DNA of 34,344 bases. Origin: Caldifarciminota bacterium. GTDB taxonomy: Bacteria; Hydrothermota; Hydrothermia; LBFQ01. The translations under genes were made by a program, and so were the position numbers. The stretch covers positions 1 to 34,344 of the forward strand of contig JALWZG010000110.1 in assembly GCA_027002825.1 (NCBI GenBank). Reading direction: 5' to 3'. This document shows, in pieces, positions 1-7,810 of the stretch. Numbering within the stretch: position 1 is the first letter of the stretch; every line of letters begins with the position of its first letter. A model generated the notes under the pieces. That model was not told where the DNA came from. It was given only the letters and a program-made list of their open reading frames with translations, and made no database searches.

Positions 1-367
1 GTGGGGGGTGATAAGGACAAAGGGGGAGTTGACGGAGAGCCTTGTGAAGATCAGGGAGGGGATCAAAAAGGTGTGCGAGGAGTTCGCACCGGAAAGGGCG
101 GTGATGGAGGCCGTGATATACCACAGGAACCCAAAGGTGGCCATACTCTTGGGCGCCGTCAGGGGGGTTATACTTCTGACCCTATCCGACATGGGGGTAC
201 CCGTGATGGAGGTCTCACCCTCAAGGCTCAAAATGGCCTCCACGCGCTATGGGAGGGCATCAAAACACCAGGTGGCCCAAATCCTCAAGAACCTCTACTC
301 GCTTGATGTGGATGTACCCGACCACGTCACCGACGCTCTGGCGGCTGTAAACCTCCTTGTGAAATGA
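1..367 (+). CDS. ruvC: Crossover junction endodeoxyribonuclease RuvC (5'-truncated by window edge)
   Basis: This is the C-terminal two thirds of RuvC, the Holliday-junction resolvase that works with RuvAB. The reading frame is already open at base 2 (W-G-V-I-R-T-K), and this matches the G-x-I-R-T region of RuvC, so the GTG at base 8 is an internal Val, not the start. Visible active-site elements are the Glu in the MEAVIYHRNP segment and the DHVTDALA segment. The latter gives the His/Asp pair seen in Thermus-type RuvC, where His replaces the third Asp of E. coli. The first catalytic Asp (about residue 7) lies upstream of the window. The stop TGA overlaps the ruvA start by 4 bases (ATGA), so the two genes should be translationally coupled. 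No ruvB follows. Confidence 0.93.
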   Translation, partial: WGVIRTKGELTESLVKIREGIKKVCEEFAPERAVMEAVIYHRNPKVAILLGAVRGVILLTLSDMGVPVMEVSPSRLKMASTRYGRASKHQVAQILKNLYSLDVDVPDHVTDALAAVNLLVK

Positions 368-930
368 TGATATCCAGGCTGAAGGGCAAGGTCGTGGGGT
401 TGCAAAACGACCTATTGGAGCTGGAAACACCCGCGGGTATAACCTTCCTCTTGAGAGTCCCACGTACGGTCGTCCTGAGGGAAGGGGACGAGACCTGGCT
501 GTACGTCCATACCGTGTTCTCACAGAGCGGCTTTGAACTCTTCGGCTTCCTGAAGAGGGAGGACATGAGCGTGTTCAAGGCGCTCCTTGAGATTCCGGGC
601 ATAGGTCCCTCTATGGCCTTGAGGATACTCTCCGAGCTGAGCATATCGGAGATCTCGGAGGCCGTCCGGAACAGAAACGTGAACGTGTTCAAGAGGGTAA
701 AGGGATTGGGTACGAAAAAGGCCGAGATGATAGTGTTCGCCTTGAAGGACACCCTCCTACCCGAGGAGGATTCGGATGAAAATCGGGTCTTCCTTGAAGC
801 CGTGAAAACCCTCACCGCCCTCGGATTAAAGGACAGCGAAGCCGTAAACCTCACCAAGGAGGCCCTGAAGAACGGCTTGAACGACCTGGAGGGCGTGGTG
901 AAGTACGCCCTCCAGAACAGAAAGGTTTAG
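364..930 (+). CDS. ruvA: Holliday junction branch migration protein RuvA
   Basis: RuvA binds four-way junctions as a tetramer and loads the RuvB motor. The 188-residue length is typical. It has an N-terminal OB-fold (about residues 1-62), two helix-hairpin-helix motifs (LLEIPGIGPSMALRIL near 78 and FKRVKGLGTKKAEMIV near 110), and a C-terminal RuvB-contacting domain (about 140-188). There are two possible start codons (ATG ATG). The first overlaps the ruvC stop, so ruvC-ruvA form an operon. The stop overlaps the stop of the convergent SPFH gene by 4 bases, leaving no room for an intergenic terminator. Confidence 0.96.
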   Translation: MMISRLKGKVVGLQNDLLELETPAGITFLLRVPRTVVLREGDETWLYVHTVFSQSGFELFGFLKREDMSVFKALLEIPGIGPSMALRILSELSISEISEAVRNRNVNVFKRVKGLGTKKAEMIVFALKDTLLPEEDSDENRVFLEAVKTLTALGLKDSEAVNLTKEALKNGLNDLEGVVKYALQNRKV

Positions 931-1850
931 TCGCCCTTTTTGGCCTCCATCACGTCCTTGACCATACCCAAACCCGCCACCAGGTTGGAGAGCTCAACCG
1001 GGAAGAAGATCTTGTTGGCCTCGCCTTCGGCGAGCTTCTTAAGAGCCTCCAGGTATTGAACGGTGATGACCTCTCCCGTGGGTTGTGCCTCCTTTATGGC
1101 GTTGAAAACGGCGAGTATCCTGTACTTCTCAGCATCGGCCACCAGCTGTATGGCCTGAGCCTGACCCTCCGCCTCAAGTATCTGGGCCTGCCTCTTACCT
1201 TCGGCCTGGAGTATCTGGGCCTGCTTTTCACCTTCCGCCCTCTTTATCTGGGACTCCTTATAACCCTCCGCCTCCAGGATCATCGCCCTCTTTTCGCGCT
1301 CCGCTTTCATCTGCTTGTGCATAGCCTCCATCACGTCCCGCGGAGGGTCTATCCTCTTGAGCTCAACCCGCGTGACCTTTACACCCCAGGCGTCCGTCGC
1401 CTCGTCAAGCGTCGTCCTGAGCTTGGAGTTGATTATCTCGCGGCTGGTCAGGGTTTCGTCAAGCGTGAGCTCACCTATTATGTTCCTCAGGTTCGTCTGG
1501 GCGAGGTTTATAACGGCATTCCTGAAGTTGTGGACCTTGTACACCACGTCCTCCGCCTTTATGACCTTGTAATATATGACACCGTCAACGGTCACGACGA
1601 CGTTGTCCTTTGTGATAACCTCCTGAGGTGGCACATCCACCACCCTCTCCCTCATGTCAACCTTTATGACCCTGTCAACTATGGGGATGACGAAGTGGAG
1701 GCCGGAGTAAAGCGTGCGTTGGTATTTTCCGAACCTCTCCACTATGGCGGCCTCGTACGGCCTGACGATCACCACCATCCTGGTGATGAAGACGAGAAGC
1801 ACCCACAGAAAGATAACGGCGACGACTATGGTGAATATTCCTCCTGTCAT
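927..1850 (-). CDS. SPFH/stomatin-like membrane protein (QmcA/HflK-type)
   Basis: A 307-residue band-7 protein that probably forms large oligomeric rings on the inner membrane. It has one N-terminal membrane segment (about residues 4-26), an SPFH domain (about 27-185, with the family-typical VRPYEAAIVERFGKY start and an IDPPRDVMEAM segment), then a Glu/Lys/Ala/Gln-rich coiled coil (about 185-245) and a hydrophobic C-terminal part. The coiled coil is built from 11-residue repeats that also show in the DNA. It lies directly downstream of an NfeD-family gene, the classic partner of SPFH proteins. Its Shine-Dalgarno site (AAAGGAGGT) overlaps the nfeD stop, so both are made from one mRNA. The partnership is established for the families; the exact role (membrane protein quality control or microdomains) is inferred. 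Confidence 0.93.
   Translation of the reverse strand: MTGGIFTIVVAVIFLWVLLVFITRMVVIVRPYEAAIVERFGKYQRTLYSGLHFVIPIVDRVIKVDMRERVVDVPPQEVITKDNVVVTVDGVIYYKVIKAEDVVYKVHNFRNAVINLAQTNLRNIIGELTLDETLTSREIINSKLRTTLDEATDAWGVKVTRVELKRIDPPRDVMEAMHKQMKAEREKRAMILEAEGYKESQIKRAEGEKQAQILQAEGKRQAQILEAEGQAQAIQLVADAEKYRILAVFNAIKEAQPTGEVITVQYLEALKKLAEGEANKIFFPVELSNLVAGLGMVKDVMEAKKGD
1146..1260 (-). repeat. 33-bp degenerate tandem repeat inside the SPFH coiled coil
   Basis: On the plus strand the string TATCTGGG recurs at 1179, 1212 and 1245, a spacing of exactly 33 bases or 11 codons. Flanking bases are also partly conserved. In protein it gives a repeated ILEAEG/ILQAEG unit, consistent with an 11-residue (hendecad) coiled-coil period. 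This is a coding repeat, not a separate element. Confidence 0.8.
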
Positions 1851-1853
1851 GTT

Positions 1854-2288
1854 TTACCTCCTTTTTACTTTCAACCTGACCCCGACAACGTCCAAAACCA
1901 CAACCTCCTCCCCCACGGATAGGACATCCTCGCTCTCCGCTCTCCACTCCTCACCGTTCACCTTCACCACGTATCCCCTCTCGTCAACCGATACGACCCT
2001 TGCGGTTTTCCCCTTTAAAGCCTCAGGTGTGAAGGCTTCGGGTGGGGGCCCATCCTCCCTCCTTGAAAACCTGTAGGCGATCACCACTATTGAGAACACG
2101 ACAAGGGTGAAAACCACGACCTGCACCACGACGGGCACACCCATGTACGTCATTATGGCCAGGGATACAAAACCCATCCCTATGGCAAACATCTCAAAAT
2201 TCGTAGGCAAGCCCATCTCAAGGATCACGAAGACGGCGGCTGTTAGGAGAAAAAGACCACTCAAAACCTCCTTTCCCCACCCCTGCAT
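1854..2288 (-). CDS. nfeD: NfeD-family membrane protein (short form)
   Basis: A 144-residue short NfeD protein. It has three membrane helices (about residues 10-30, 32-53 and 55-76) followed by a soluble C-terminal OB-fold (about 90-144, beginning ALKGKTARVVSVDERG). It lacks the serine-protease domain of long NfeD proteins. Short NfeD proteins associate with SPFH proteins, and an SPFH gene follows 3 bases downstream. I chose the ATG at 2288 because a perfect TATAAT on the minus strand ends 6 bases before it, which would put the transcript start at or next to the ATG. The GTG at 2291 is the alternative and adds one residue. Confidence 0.9.
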   Translation of the reverse strand: MQGWGKEVLSGLFLLTAAVFVILEMGLPTNFEMFAIGMGFVSLAIMTYMGVPVVVQVVVFTLVVFSIVVIAYRFSRREDGPPPEAFTPEALKGKTARVVSVDERGYVVKVNGEEWRAESEDVLSVGEEVVVLDVVGVRLKVKRR

Positions 2289-2294
2289 CACGGA

Positions 2295-2300
2295 ATTATA
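2295..2300 (-). promoter_or_regulatory. -10 box for nfeD-SPFH operon
   Basis: TATAAT on the minus strand, 6 bases before ATG 2288. A weak -35 candidate (TTTACG, plus-strand 2317-2322) lies 16 bases upstream. The expected transcript start falls on the start codon, so the mRNA should be leaderless. The same AT-rich patch read on the plus strand gives TTATAG, 9 bases before the GTG of the divergent gene at 2311. Confidence 0.65.
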
Positions 2301-2310
2301 GCCCCGAAAA

Positions 2311-3489
2311 GTGGCCCGTAAACACCGGTTTGGGTTGCAAAAACCCTACACGGGTGCTTGCTTCGGACGTACCATATACCCTATGCCGATGGGAATTGTG
2401 TTCGCCACCTTGGAAGGCGGTAGCGGTGATACCCTGTCCCCGAAAAGGGATAGGGACGAGATGACGTTCGTGGCCAGTCAGTGCGTCCTCGGATGCTGCG
2501 TTTACCCCACGCTTGTGGGTTTTTGGGTTGGGATTACGACGGAAAACGCTGACCTGGGGTTGTGCTGCTGTATGACCACACCCCTCGCCGTCCTCGGTAC
2601 CTCATCCTTTATAGCCCTGAACAGACCCATAAGGAAACCCATGGGTGTGGCGACGTTTTCGTGGACGCTCAACGGCTTGGTTTGGAGCGCTTTGGCATAC
2701 TCAAACCTTGTGGCCTGGACGGAATCCCCCGAGCTGGCCGATCCGAAGATCACATCCACGGCTCTGCTGTTCGGCACATCCGCCGGCAACACCGTCGGCT
2801 ACTTTATGGGTGCAAGCGGATACGGCTCTGAAGGCTCACACGTCCTCAGCCTCTTCGCAACCTTTCAGGGACCCTATTACTACTTTCAGCTCAAAAGGTT
2901 GGTGTTCGGAACGTTTTATGCGAACTGGGAGAGAGGCATCACCTTTGCCAAGGTTGACCTCACGCTTTCCTCCATGGCGGGTGTTGGTGCATCCCTCCTC
3001 GCCTTCAACGTGACCAAGGACTGGAAGGACTTCACGGGTGGGGACGGAATCTTTATGGGAGCAAACGTGGTAAAGGGTTCTGTGGCCTTCAGCGCACCCG
3101 TCAGGAGTCTTGCCGTGGCCACATGTGGGGGGCAGGCCGGGGAAGAGGACATATGGACGGGAACGGTTTTTATGGACGCCTACACGTGCAACGGTCGGGA
3201 AAACACGCTTCTTACCCGTCTCTCCTCCCTTGCCCAGATAGGAGGGGCGTTTGCGGGGATTTACATATCCCACAGGATTATAAAAGAGGAGGATTTCAAC
3301 CTTGTTGAGGGTCTCGTGTACGGGGTTGTGCCTATACTCGCATACTACGCCGCCGCCGCGCCTCTGATCCTCTTCAGAAACGATCCAAACACCGCCCACG
3401 CCTACTACACCGTGATGCCGTTGGTTCAGGTGGGCTTGGACCTCGGAACCTCCTACATGCTTTACAAACTCTTTACCAAGCGCTTTTAA
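2311..3489 (+). CDS. Unrecognised glycine-rich membrane protein
   Basis: I do not recognise this 392-residue protein. It has at least six hydrophobic, Gly/Ala/Ser-rich stretches, for instance near residues 60-80, 85-110, 140-165, 208-225, 310-325 and 330-350, with small-residue spacing that suits tightly packed membrane helices. Cys residues cluster near the N-terminal part (SQCVLGCC and GLCCC segments), and the protein ends in Phe. No catalytic motif or clear signal peptide is visible. The start is uncertain. GTG 2311 sits 9 bases after a TTATAG hexamer, as in other lead genes here, but ATG at 2383 or 2389 would also work. It is followed 66 bases later by the V-ATPase B gene, which has its own -10 box. 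It could be an inner-membrane protein or an unusual outer-membrane protein; no function is offered. Confidence 0.72.
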   Translation: MARKHRFGLQKPYTGACFGRTIYPMPMGIVFATLEGGSGDTLSPKRDRDEMTFVASQCVLGCCVYPTLVGFWVGITTENADLGLCCCMTTPLAVLGTSSFIALNRPIRKPMGVATFSWTLNGLVWSALAYSNLVAWTESPELADPKITSTALLFGTSAGNTVGYFMGASGYGSEGSHVLSLFATFQGPYYYFQLKRLVFGTFYANWERGITFAKVDLTLSSMAGVGASLLAFNVTKDWKDFTGGDGIFMGANVVKGSVAFSAPVRSLAVATCGGQAGEEDIWTGTVFMDAYTCNGRENTLLTRLSSLAQIGGAFAGIYISHRIIKEEDFNLVEGLVYGVVPILAYYAAAAPLILFRNDPNTAHAYYTVMPLVQVGLDLGTSYMLYKLFTKRF

Positions 3490-3541
3490 ACCACGTGGGA
3501 TTTCGTTCCAAAGGCCCCGCGGAAGGGGAAATCTACCCCAG

Positions 3542-3547
3542 TATAAT
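3542..3547 (+). promoter_or_regulatory. -10 box for V-ATPase B gene
   Basis: Perfect TATAAT, 8 bases before the ATG at 3556. No convincing -35 hexamer lies 16-18 bases upstream. The 66-base gap also holds a CCACGTGG palindrome (3491-3498), which I do not interpret. Confidence 0.6.
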
Positions 3548-3555
3548 AGCCGCTT

Positions 3556-4959
3556 ATGGAACTCGCAACCAAAGAGTACCTGGGGGCCAAGTACATCTCA
3601 GGGCCCCTTGTGATAGTTGATAGGGCGAGAGAGCTCCCCTACGGCAGCTTGGTTGAAATAGAACTTCCGGACGGCACGAAGAGGAGTGGGCAGGTCCTGG
3701 AGGTTTCGGAGGATCTGGCCGTAATACAGGTTCTTGAGGGTACGCTGGGACTTGACGCTGAGTCCATACGCATCAGGCTTGTGGACAACGTGGTCCGTAT
3801 CGGCGTTTCCGAGGAGCTCATCGGCAGGGTTTTCAACGGTAGGGGTGAGCCTATAGACGGCCTCCCCCCCATAGTCCCCGAAAAACGCCTCCCCATAATC
3901 GGTGAGGCCATAAACCCCGTGGCAAGGGACAAGCCCTCGGACTTCATACAGACGGGTATCTCCTCCATAGACGGCTTCAACACCCTCGTCCGTGGCCAGA
4001 AGCTCCCCATCTTCTCCGGCGCCGGTCTCCCGGCCAACGAGATAGCCGCCTTCATAATGAGGAACGCCACCGTCCGTGGTGAGGGGGAGCAGTTCCTGGT
4101 GGTATTCGCCGCCATGGGAATAACCCAGAGGGAGTACGCCTTCTTCAAGCAGCAGTTTGAGGAGATGGGAGCGGCGAGCCGCCTGATAGCCTTCATAAAC
4201 CTCGCCGACGACCCCCCAATTGAGAGGCTCTTAACCCCAAGGTTCGCCCTCACGGTGGCCGAGTACTTCGCCTTTGAAAAGGACTACCACGTCCTGGTGA
4301 TCCTCACCGACATGACCAACTATGCGGAGGCCCTCCGTGAGATAGCCGCCGCCCGTGAGGAGGTCCCCGGAAGGCGAGGCTATCCGGGGTACATGTACAC
4401 CGACCTGGCCACCATATACGAGCGTGCCGGCCGTATAAAGGGACGCAAAGGCTCTGTCACGCAGATCCCCATCCTCACGATGCCCGACGACGACATAACC
4501 CATCCCATCCCCGACCTGACGGGGTACATCACCGAGGGTCAGATCGTCCTTTCCCGCGAGCTTCACGCCTCCGGTGTGTTCCCTCCCATAGACCCCCTGC
4601 CCTCCCTGAGCCGTCTGATGAACCTCGGTATAGGGGAGGGCAAGACGGCGGAGTTCCACAGGAACTGGGCGGACCAGCTCTTCGCCGCCTACTCAAGGGG
4701 CAAGGACGTAAGACGTCTCGTTTCAATAGTGGGTGAGGACGCCATAGACGAGAACGAGCGTGTCTACCTCTACTTCGCCGACAGGTTTGAACGGGAGATG
4801 TTGAACCAGGGGAACAGGCCGCGGAACATAGAGGAGACCTTTGAGATAGGCTGGAAGCTCCTCGCCATGTTCCCGGAGAGCGAGCTGACACGTATAAAGA
4901 GGCAGTACATAGAGAAGTACCTCAGGCCGGTGAAGGAGAAGCTGGAGAAGAAGGAATAA
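3556..4959 (+). CDS. ntpB: V/A-type ATP synthase subunit B
   Basis: The 467-residue non-catalytic nucleotide-binding B subunit of a V/A-type rotary ATPase, which alternates with A subunits in the V1 head. Family hallmarks are the N-terminal beta-barrel, the degenerate P-loop region ([16 protein letters not shown], about residues 149-164, without a GxxxxGKT loop as expected for B), [15 protein letters not shown], and the long conserved stretch [18 protein letters not shown] followed by [20 protein letters not shown]. The length is normal. Oddly, no other ATPase subunit (A, D, E, I, K) is next to it: upstream is an unrecognised membrane protein and downstream is phosphofructokinase. The start is fixed by the -10 box 8 bases upstream, so the message should be leaderless. 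Confidence 0.96.
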   Translation: MELATKEYLGAKYISGPLVIVDRARELPYGSLVEIELPDGTKRSGQVLEVSEDLAVIQVLEGTLGLDAESIRIRLVDNVVRIGVSEELIGRVFNGRGEPIDGLPPIVPEKRLPIIGEAINPVARDKPSDFIQTGISSIDGFNTLVRGQKLPIFSGAGLPANEIAAFIMRNATVRGEGEQFLVVFAAMGITQREYAFFKQQFEEMGAASRLIAFINLADDPPIERLLTPRFALTVAEYFAFEKDYHVLVILTDMTNYAEALREIAAAREEVPGRRGYPGYMYTDLATIYERAGRIKGRKGSVTQIPILTMPDDDITHPIPDLTGYITEGQIVLSRELHASGVFPPIDPLPSLSRLMNLGIGEGKTAEFHRNWADQLFAAYSRGKDVRRLVSIVGEDAIDENERVYLYFADRFEREMLNQGNRPRNIEETFEIGWKLLAMFPESELTRIKRQYIEKYLRPVKEKLEKKE

Positions 4960-4969
4960 ACCACACCCG

Positions 4970-5950
4970 ATGTCCCGGAGGAGGGTCGGTATCCTCACAT
5001 CCGGGGGTGATTGCCCCGGTTTGAACGCCGCCATAAGGTCCTTCGTCAAACTCGCCCTCAGGCGTGGGGTGGAGGTGTGGGGCTTTGAGAACGGTTGGGA
5101 GGGGGTCGTGAACTCCCGATACCTCGTCATGAAGCCGAGGGACGTCAGCGGAATACTCCCGCTCGGCGGGACGGTTCTTGGGACCTCCCGCTTCAACCCC
5201 GTCTTTGACCGCAGGGCAGAAGAAAAGGCCCTTGAGACCCTTCAGAACGTAGACGCCCTTGTCGTAATAGGTGGGAACGGGTCCCTCCACATAGCCCATC
5301 ACTTTCAGAGGAAATGGGGCAGGGTGATATTCATACCCAAGACAATAGACAACGACATATGGGGGACGGAGAGCATAGGCTTTCAGACGGCCGTTGAAGT
5401 CGCCACCTCCCTCATAGACCGCCTGCACACCACGGCCGAATCCCACAGGAGGGTGTTTTTCGTCCAGCTCATGGGCAGGCACACCGGATGGATAACGCTC
5501 TACGCCGGAATGGCAGCCGGTGCGGACGTTATGGTCATACCGGAGTACCCCCTGAGCGAGGAGGAGATAGCCGAATACATAATGCACAGGAAGAGGATGG
5601 GAAAGAGCTTCAGCATAGTGGCCGTCGCCGAGGGCGTCAGGTACTCCGGACAGAAGGAACAGAACGTGGGGATATACCTTCAGAGGCGCATCTCGGATCT
5701 CCTAAAGGTGGAAACGAGGTTCGTTGAAATAGGTTACGTCCTCCGCGGAGGTGTCCCCTCATCCTACGACCGCCTCATGGCCCATCAGATGGGGTATTTC
5801 GCCTTTCACCTCTTTGAAGAGGGGATGTTCGGATACATAACCGCCTACAACGGGTACGTTGAAAAGGCCATGCCCATGGAAAGCGCGGTGGGGCGTCTTA
5901 AAACCGTAAGCCCGGAGGAGTACTTCGCCGCCTTACCCTACTTCGGGTGA
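4970..5950 (+). CDS. pfkA: 6-phosphofructokinase
   Basis: A 326-residue glycolytic phosphofructokinase whose numbering lines up with E. coli PfkA. Seen here: GILTSGGDCPGLNAAIR (7-23), GGNGS (101-105), PKTIDND (123-129, catalytic base Asp127) and the MGRHTGWI substrate loop. Family knowledge says Gly104 allows ATP binding, whereas pyrophosphate enzymes carry Asp there; Lys124 is usual in pyrophosphate enzymes and in some ATP enzymes such as trypanosome PFK. The G104/K124 pair therefore suggests ATP use, but it is not decisive. Position 103, normally the magnesium-binding Asp, is Asn here. The gene follows ntpB by 10 bases, with no good ribosome site, so it is probably in the same transcript. 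Its last 18 bases overlap the convergent peptidase E gene. Confidence 0.93.
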   Translation: MSRRRVGILTSGGDCPGLNAAIRSFVKLALRRGVEVWGFENGWEGVVNSRYLVMKPRDVSGILPLGGTVLGTSRFNPVFDRRAEEKALETLQNVDALVVIGGNGSLHIAHHFQRKWGRVIFIPKTIDNDIWGTESIGFQTAVEVATSLIDRLHTTAESHRRVFFVQLMGRHTGWITLYAGMAAGADVMVIPEYPLSEEEIAEYIMHRKRMGKSFSIVAVAEGVRYSGQKEQNVGIYLQRRISDLLKVETRFVEIGYVLRGGVPSSYDRLMAHQMGYFAFHLFEEGMFGYITAYNGYVEKAMPMESAVGRLKTVSPEEYFAALPYFG

Positions 5951-6619
5951 CCCTATGGGTTCTTCTACTATTGCGTCCGAAACCCTGTAGACCCTGTACG
6001 CCCAGGCGCCGTCATAGGCGGAGAAAACCCTTTCAACCTCGCCCTCCGTGAAGAGCAGGGCGGCGCCGTCGTCTATGGCGTAGGCGAAGTCCATCCTCCC
6101 CTCCTTTAAAAACCTGTGCGTGTAAACCCTCCTCTCGCCTTCAAGCATGTAATGTGGGGCGCAGGCTCCCTTCAAAAACCCCAAACCGTCTATCAGCTCC
6201 AACCGTCCGGCCCAGGAATCCGTGAGGGCCTTCTCAAACCAGCATATCGCCCCCGCACTGACACCTCCCAAGACCACACCCCTCTCGTAAAGTTCTCTCA
6301 GTATTCCGTCCAGACCGTAAGCCCTCCACACGGCCAGCATGCTGAAGGTGTTTCCGCCACCCACGAAGACGGCGTCCACATCCGAGAGAACACCTTTCAG
6401 ATCGGGTGTCCTCCTGAAAAGGGGTACGACCACCGGCTCCGCGCCGCTCTCCTCACACAACCCCACAAACCTCTCAGCCCCTTCCGCCCGATCACCGCTT
6501 GCCGTACCGAGGTAGGCCACCCTTGGAAACTCCCTACCCGTCAGACCCACAAAAACCCCGAAGAGCTTCCTCGCCGCCTCAACGCTCGGCAGTCCACCTA
6601 TTGCGAAGATCCTCCTCAA
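5933..6619 (-). CDS. Peptidase E-like serine peptidase (family S51)
   Basis: A 228-residue class I amidotransferase-fold peptidase of family S51, resembling dipeptidase E / YgaJ proteins. The nucleophile Ser is in GGVSAGAICWF (about residues 117-127) and the probable catalytic His in ACAPHYML; the VGGGNTFSM segment is also typical. S51 enzymes cut Asp-X dipeptides or, in cyanophycinases, Asp-Arg polymers; the substrate here is unknown. No signal peptide is seen, so it should be cytoplasmic. The start is TTG, overlapping the prenyltransferase stop by 4 bases, which implies translational coupling. An 18-base overlap with the convergent phosphofructokinase gene means the two mRNAs are complementary at their 3' ends. 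Confidence 0.88.
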   Translation of the reverse strand: MRRIFAIGGLPSVEAARKLFGVFVGLTGREFPRVAYLGTASGDRAEGAERFVGLCEESGAEPVVVPLFRRTPDLKGVLSDVDAVFVGGGNTFSMLAVWRAYGLDGILRELYERGVVLGGVSAGAICWFEKALTDSWAGRLELIDGLGFLKGACAPHYMLEGERRVYTHRFLKEGRMDFAYAIDDGAALLFTEGEVERVFSAYDGAWAYRVYRVSDAIVEEPIGSPEVG

Positions 6620-7518
6620 GACAGAACAACCCCCAGGATCAGCAGGAGGGTTGTACCCACGTTCAGGAGAATAGTCCTGGCGCAGAGCCTCTCAAGGGTT
6701 TTCCTGTCCCTCCACCTACCCCTCAACACGTCTGAGACGTTCCACACGGCGAGGGCGATCGCGGGCAGCGCGGGGAGGAACGCTCCGTATCCGAGCAGGG
6801 CGGGGATCAGGACGCTCAACGTGAACAGAAAACCCGCAAGGGCGTAGAGAACCGCCGCCCTCTCCCTTCCCAACCGCACCACAAGGTTCCTTTTACCCAC
6901 CAACCTGTCGGCGGGGTAGTCGGGAAACTCGTTTATAAGTATAACCATAAAGATGGAGAGGGCCACGGGCGTTCCGTACAGGATTATCGGGAGGATATCC
7001 CACGACCTGGTGTGCAGGTAATATCCCACGGCCACGGGAACCCACCCGTAAGAGATGGCTATGAAAATCTCGCCCACACCCCTGTAGGCCCAACGGAACG
7101 GCGGTGTGGTGTAGAAGAACCCCATGAAGGATACGAGGGCCCCCACGGCGAAGAGCTCCGGTCCGTAGCCGAGACCCAAAGAGAGGTAAAGGCCGAGGAC
7201 ACCCGCCAGGACAAAGGCAACGCTTGCGGCTACAAAGGCCGTTCTCCTGTCTATCCCACCTCCCTGCAGGACGAGGGTTCCCCCGGAAAACCTGTTCCTC
7301 TCCATCTGGGCCGAAAGGACGTCCACCTCGTAGTCAAACACCTCGCCGGACCAGTACGTGGCCAGCATTACAAGGATCACGCAGAGAAGGGCCAAAACCG
7401 TGGGAACGAGGGTGAGGTATCCCACAGCCTTAAACCCCAGGGCGACCCCTAAGAGCAGGGGGAAAACACCAACCGTGTGGAACTCCGGTCGTGAGAGCCT
7501 GATCCACTCCTTCAGCAT
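6616..7518 (-). CDS. UbiA-family prenyltransferase (MenA-like)
   Basis: A 300-residue polytopic membrane prenyltransferase with about eight or nine helices. The two Asp-rich motifs are present in subfamily form: VFDYEVDVLSAQMERNRF near residues 63-80 and NEFPDYPADRLVGKRNLVVR near 203-222. These bind prenyl diphosphate through magnesium. The closest role known to me is attachment of a polyprenyl tail to a quinone precursor, as MenA does for menaquinone, but no other menaquinone gene is nearby and the acceptor is unproven. I chose the ATG at 7518 because a TATAAT lies 10 bases before it and the protein then begins MLKEWIRLSRPEF, typical for the family. The frame is also open to a GTG at 7545, which would start inside the promoter. 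Confidence 0.88.
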   Translation of the reverse strand: MLKEWIRLSRPEFHTVGVFPLLLGVALGFKAVGYLTLVPTVLALLCVILVMLATYWSGEVFDYEVDVLSAQMERNRFSGGTLVLQGGGIDRRTAFVAASVAFVLAGVLGLYLSLGLGYGPELFAVGALVSFMGFFYTTPPFRWAYRGVGEIFIAISYGWVPVAVGYYLHTRSWDILPIILYGTPVALSIFMVILINEFPDYPADRLVGKRNLVVRLGRERAAVLYALAGFLFTLSVLIPALLGYGAFLPALPAIALAVWNVSDVLRGRWRDRKTLERLCARTILLNVGTTLLLILGVVLS

Positions 7519-7528
7519 AGAAGCCGCT

Positions 7529-7534
7529 ATTATA
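7529..7534 (-). promoter_or_regulatory. -10 box for prenyltransferase-peptidase E unit
   Basis: TATAAT on the minus strand, 10 bases before ATG 7518. The ten bases after it begin AGCGGCTT, nearly the same as the AGCCGCTT that follows the ntpB -10 box. No strong -35 is visible. It excludes the upstream GTG 7545 as the start. Confidence 0.6.
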
Positions 7535-7546
7535 CGAGCGCCCACT

Positions 7547-7774
7547 TCAGAAGACCACCTCTACGAGCTTTTCCCTCCCCTTAAAACCCCTCAGTATCCT
7601 CACGTGTGTTTTCGGAACGTTGAAGTACCTCGCCAGAAGCTCCACGGCCTCGGAGTTGGCCATACCCCTCTGAGCCGGCGCCTTAACCCATACGGTTATC
7701 CGGCCGTCCCTCTCCTCCACCCTCGCCATTCTGGAGTTGGGCTTCACCCTGACCTTTATACGTCTGCGAGCCAT
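7547..7774 (-). CDS. DUF167 / YggU-family protein
   Basis: A 75-residue member of the small conserved DUF167 family. Typical features are KVRVKPNSR near the N terminus, VWVKAPAQRGMANSEAVELL in the middle, and a C-terminal GFKGREKLVEV segment. The function of the family is not established. It has its own -10 box (TAAAAT) 9 bases before the ATG. The prenyltransferase downstream also has its own promoter, so the two may be transcribed in tandem. It is divergent from the exbB operon across an 83-base gap. Confidence 0.9.
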   Translation of the reverse strand: MARRRIKVRVKPNSRMARVEERDGRITVWVKAPAQRGMANSEAVELLARYFNVPKTHVRILRGFKGREKLVEVVF

Positions 7775-7783
7775 AAAACTAAG

Positions 7784-7789
7784 ATTTTA
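7784..7789 (-). promoter_or_regulatory. -10 box for DUF167 gene
   Basis: TAAAAT on the minus strand, 9 bases before ATG 7774. It faces the exbB promoter (-10 at 7843-7848) in the same 83-base divergent region. Confidence 0.45.
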
Positions 7790-7810
7790 CGCGTGTTTCT
7801 AAGGGCTGAG

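Noticed and set aside
1-306. Open frame from base 1 in a different frame to ruvC.
   Set aside because: Frame 2 encodes RuvC with active-site motifs; the frame-1 product is a Gly-rich artefact.
1179-1256. Regular 33-base spacing as a possible CRISPR array.
   Set aside because: The copies are degenerate, contiguous and in frame within a coiled-coil coding region; there are no unique spacers.
1056-1922. Plus-strand open frame of 288 codons across SPFH and nfeD.
   Set aside because: Antisense shadow of two well-supported genes; the translated product is low-complexity with no recognisable domain.
3491-3498. CCACGTGG palindrome after the 2311 gene.
   Set aside because: A short palindrome directly after a stop codon, with no partner site or T-run; chance is a sufficient explanation.
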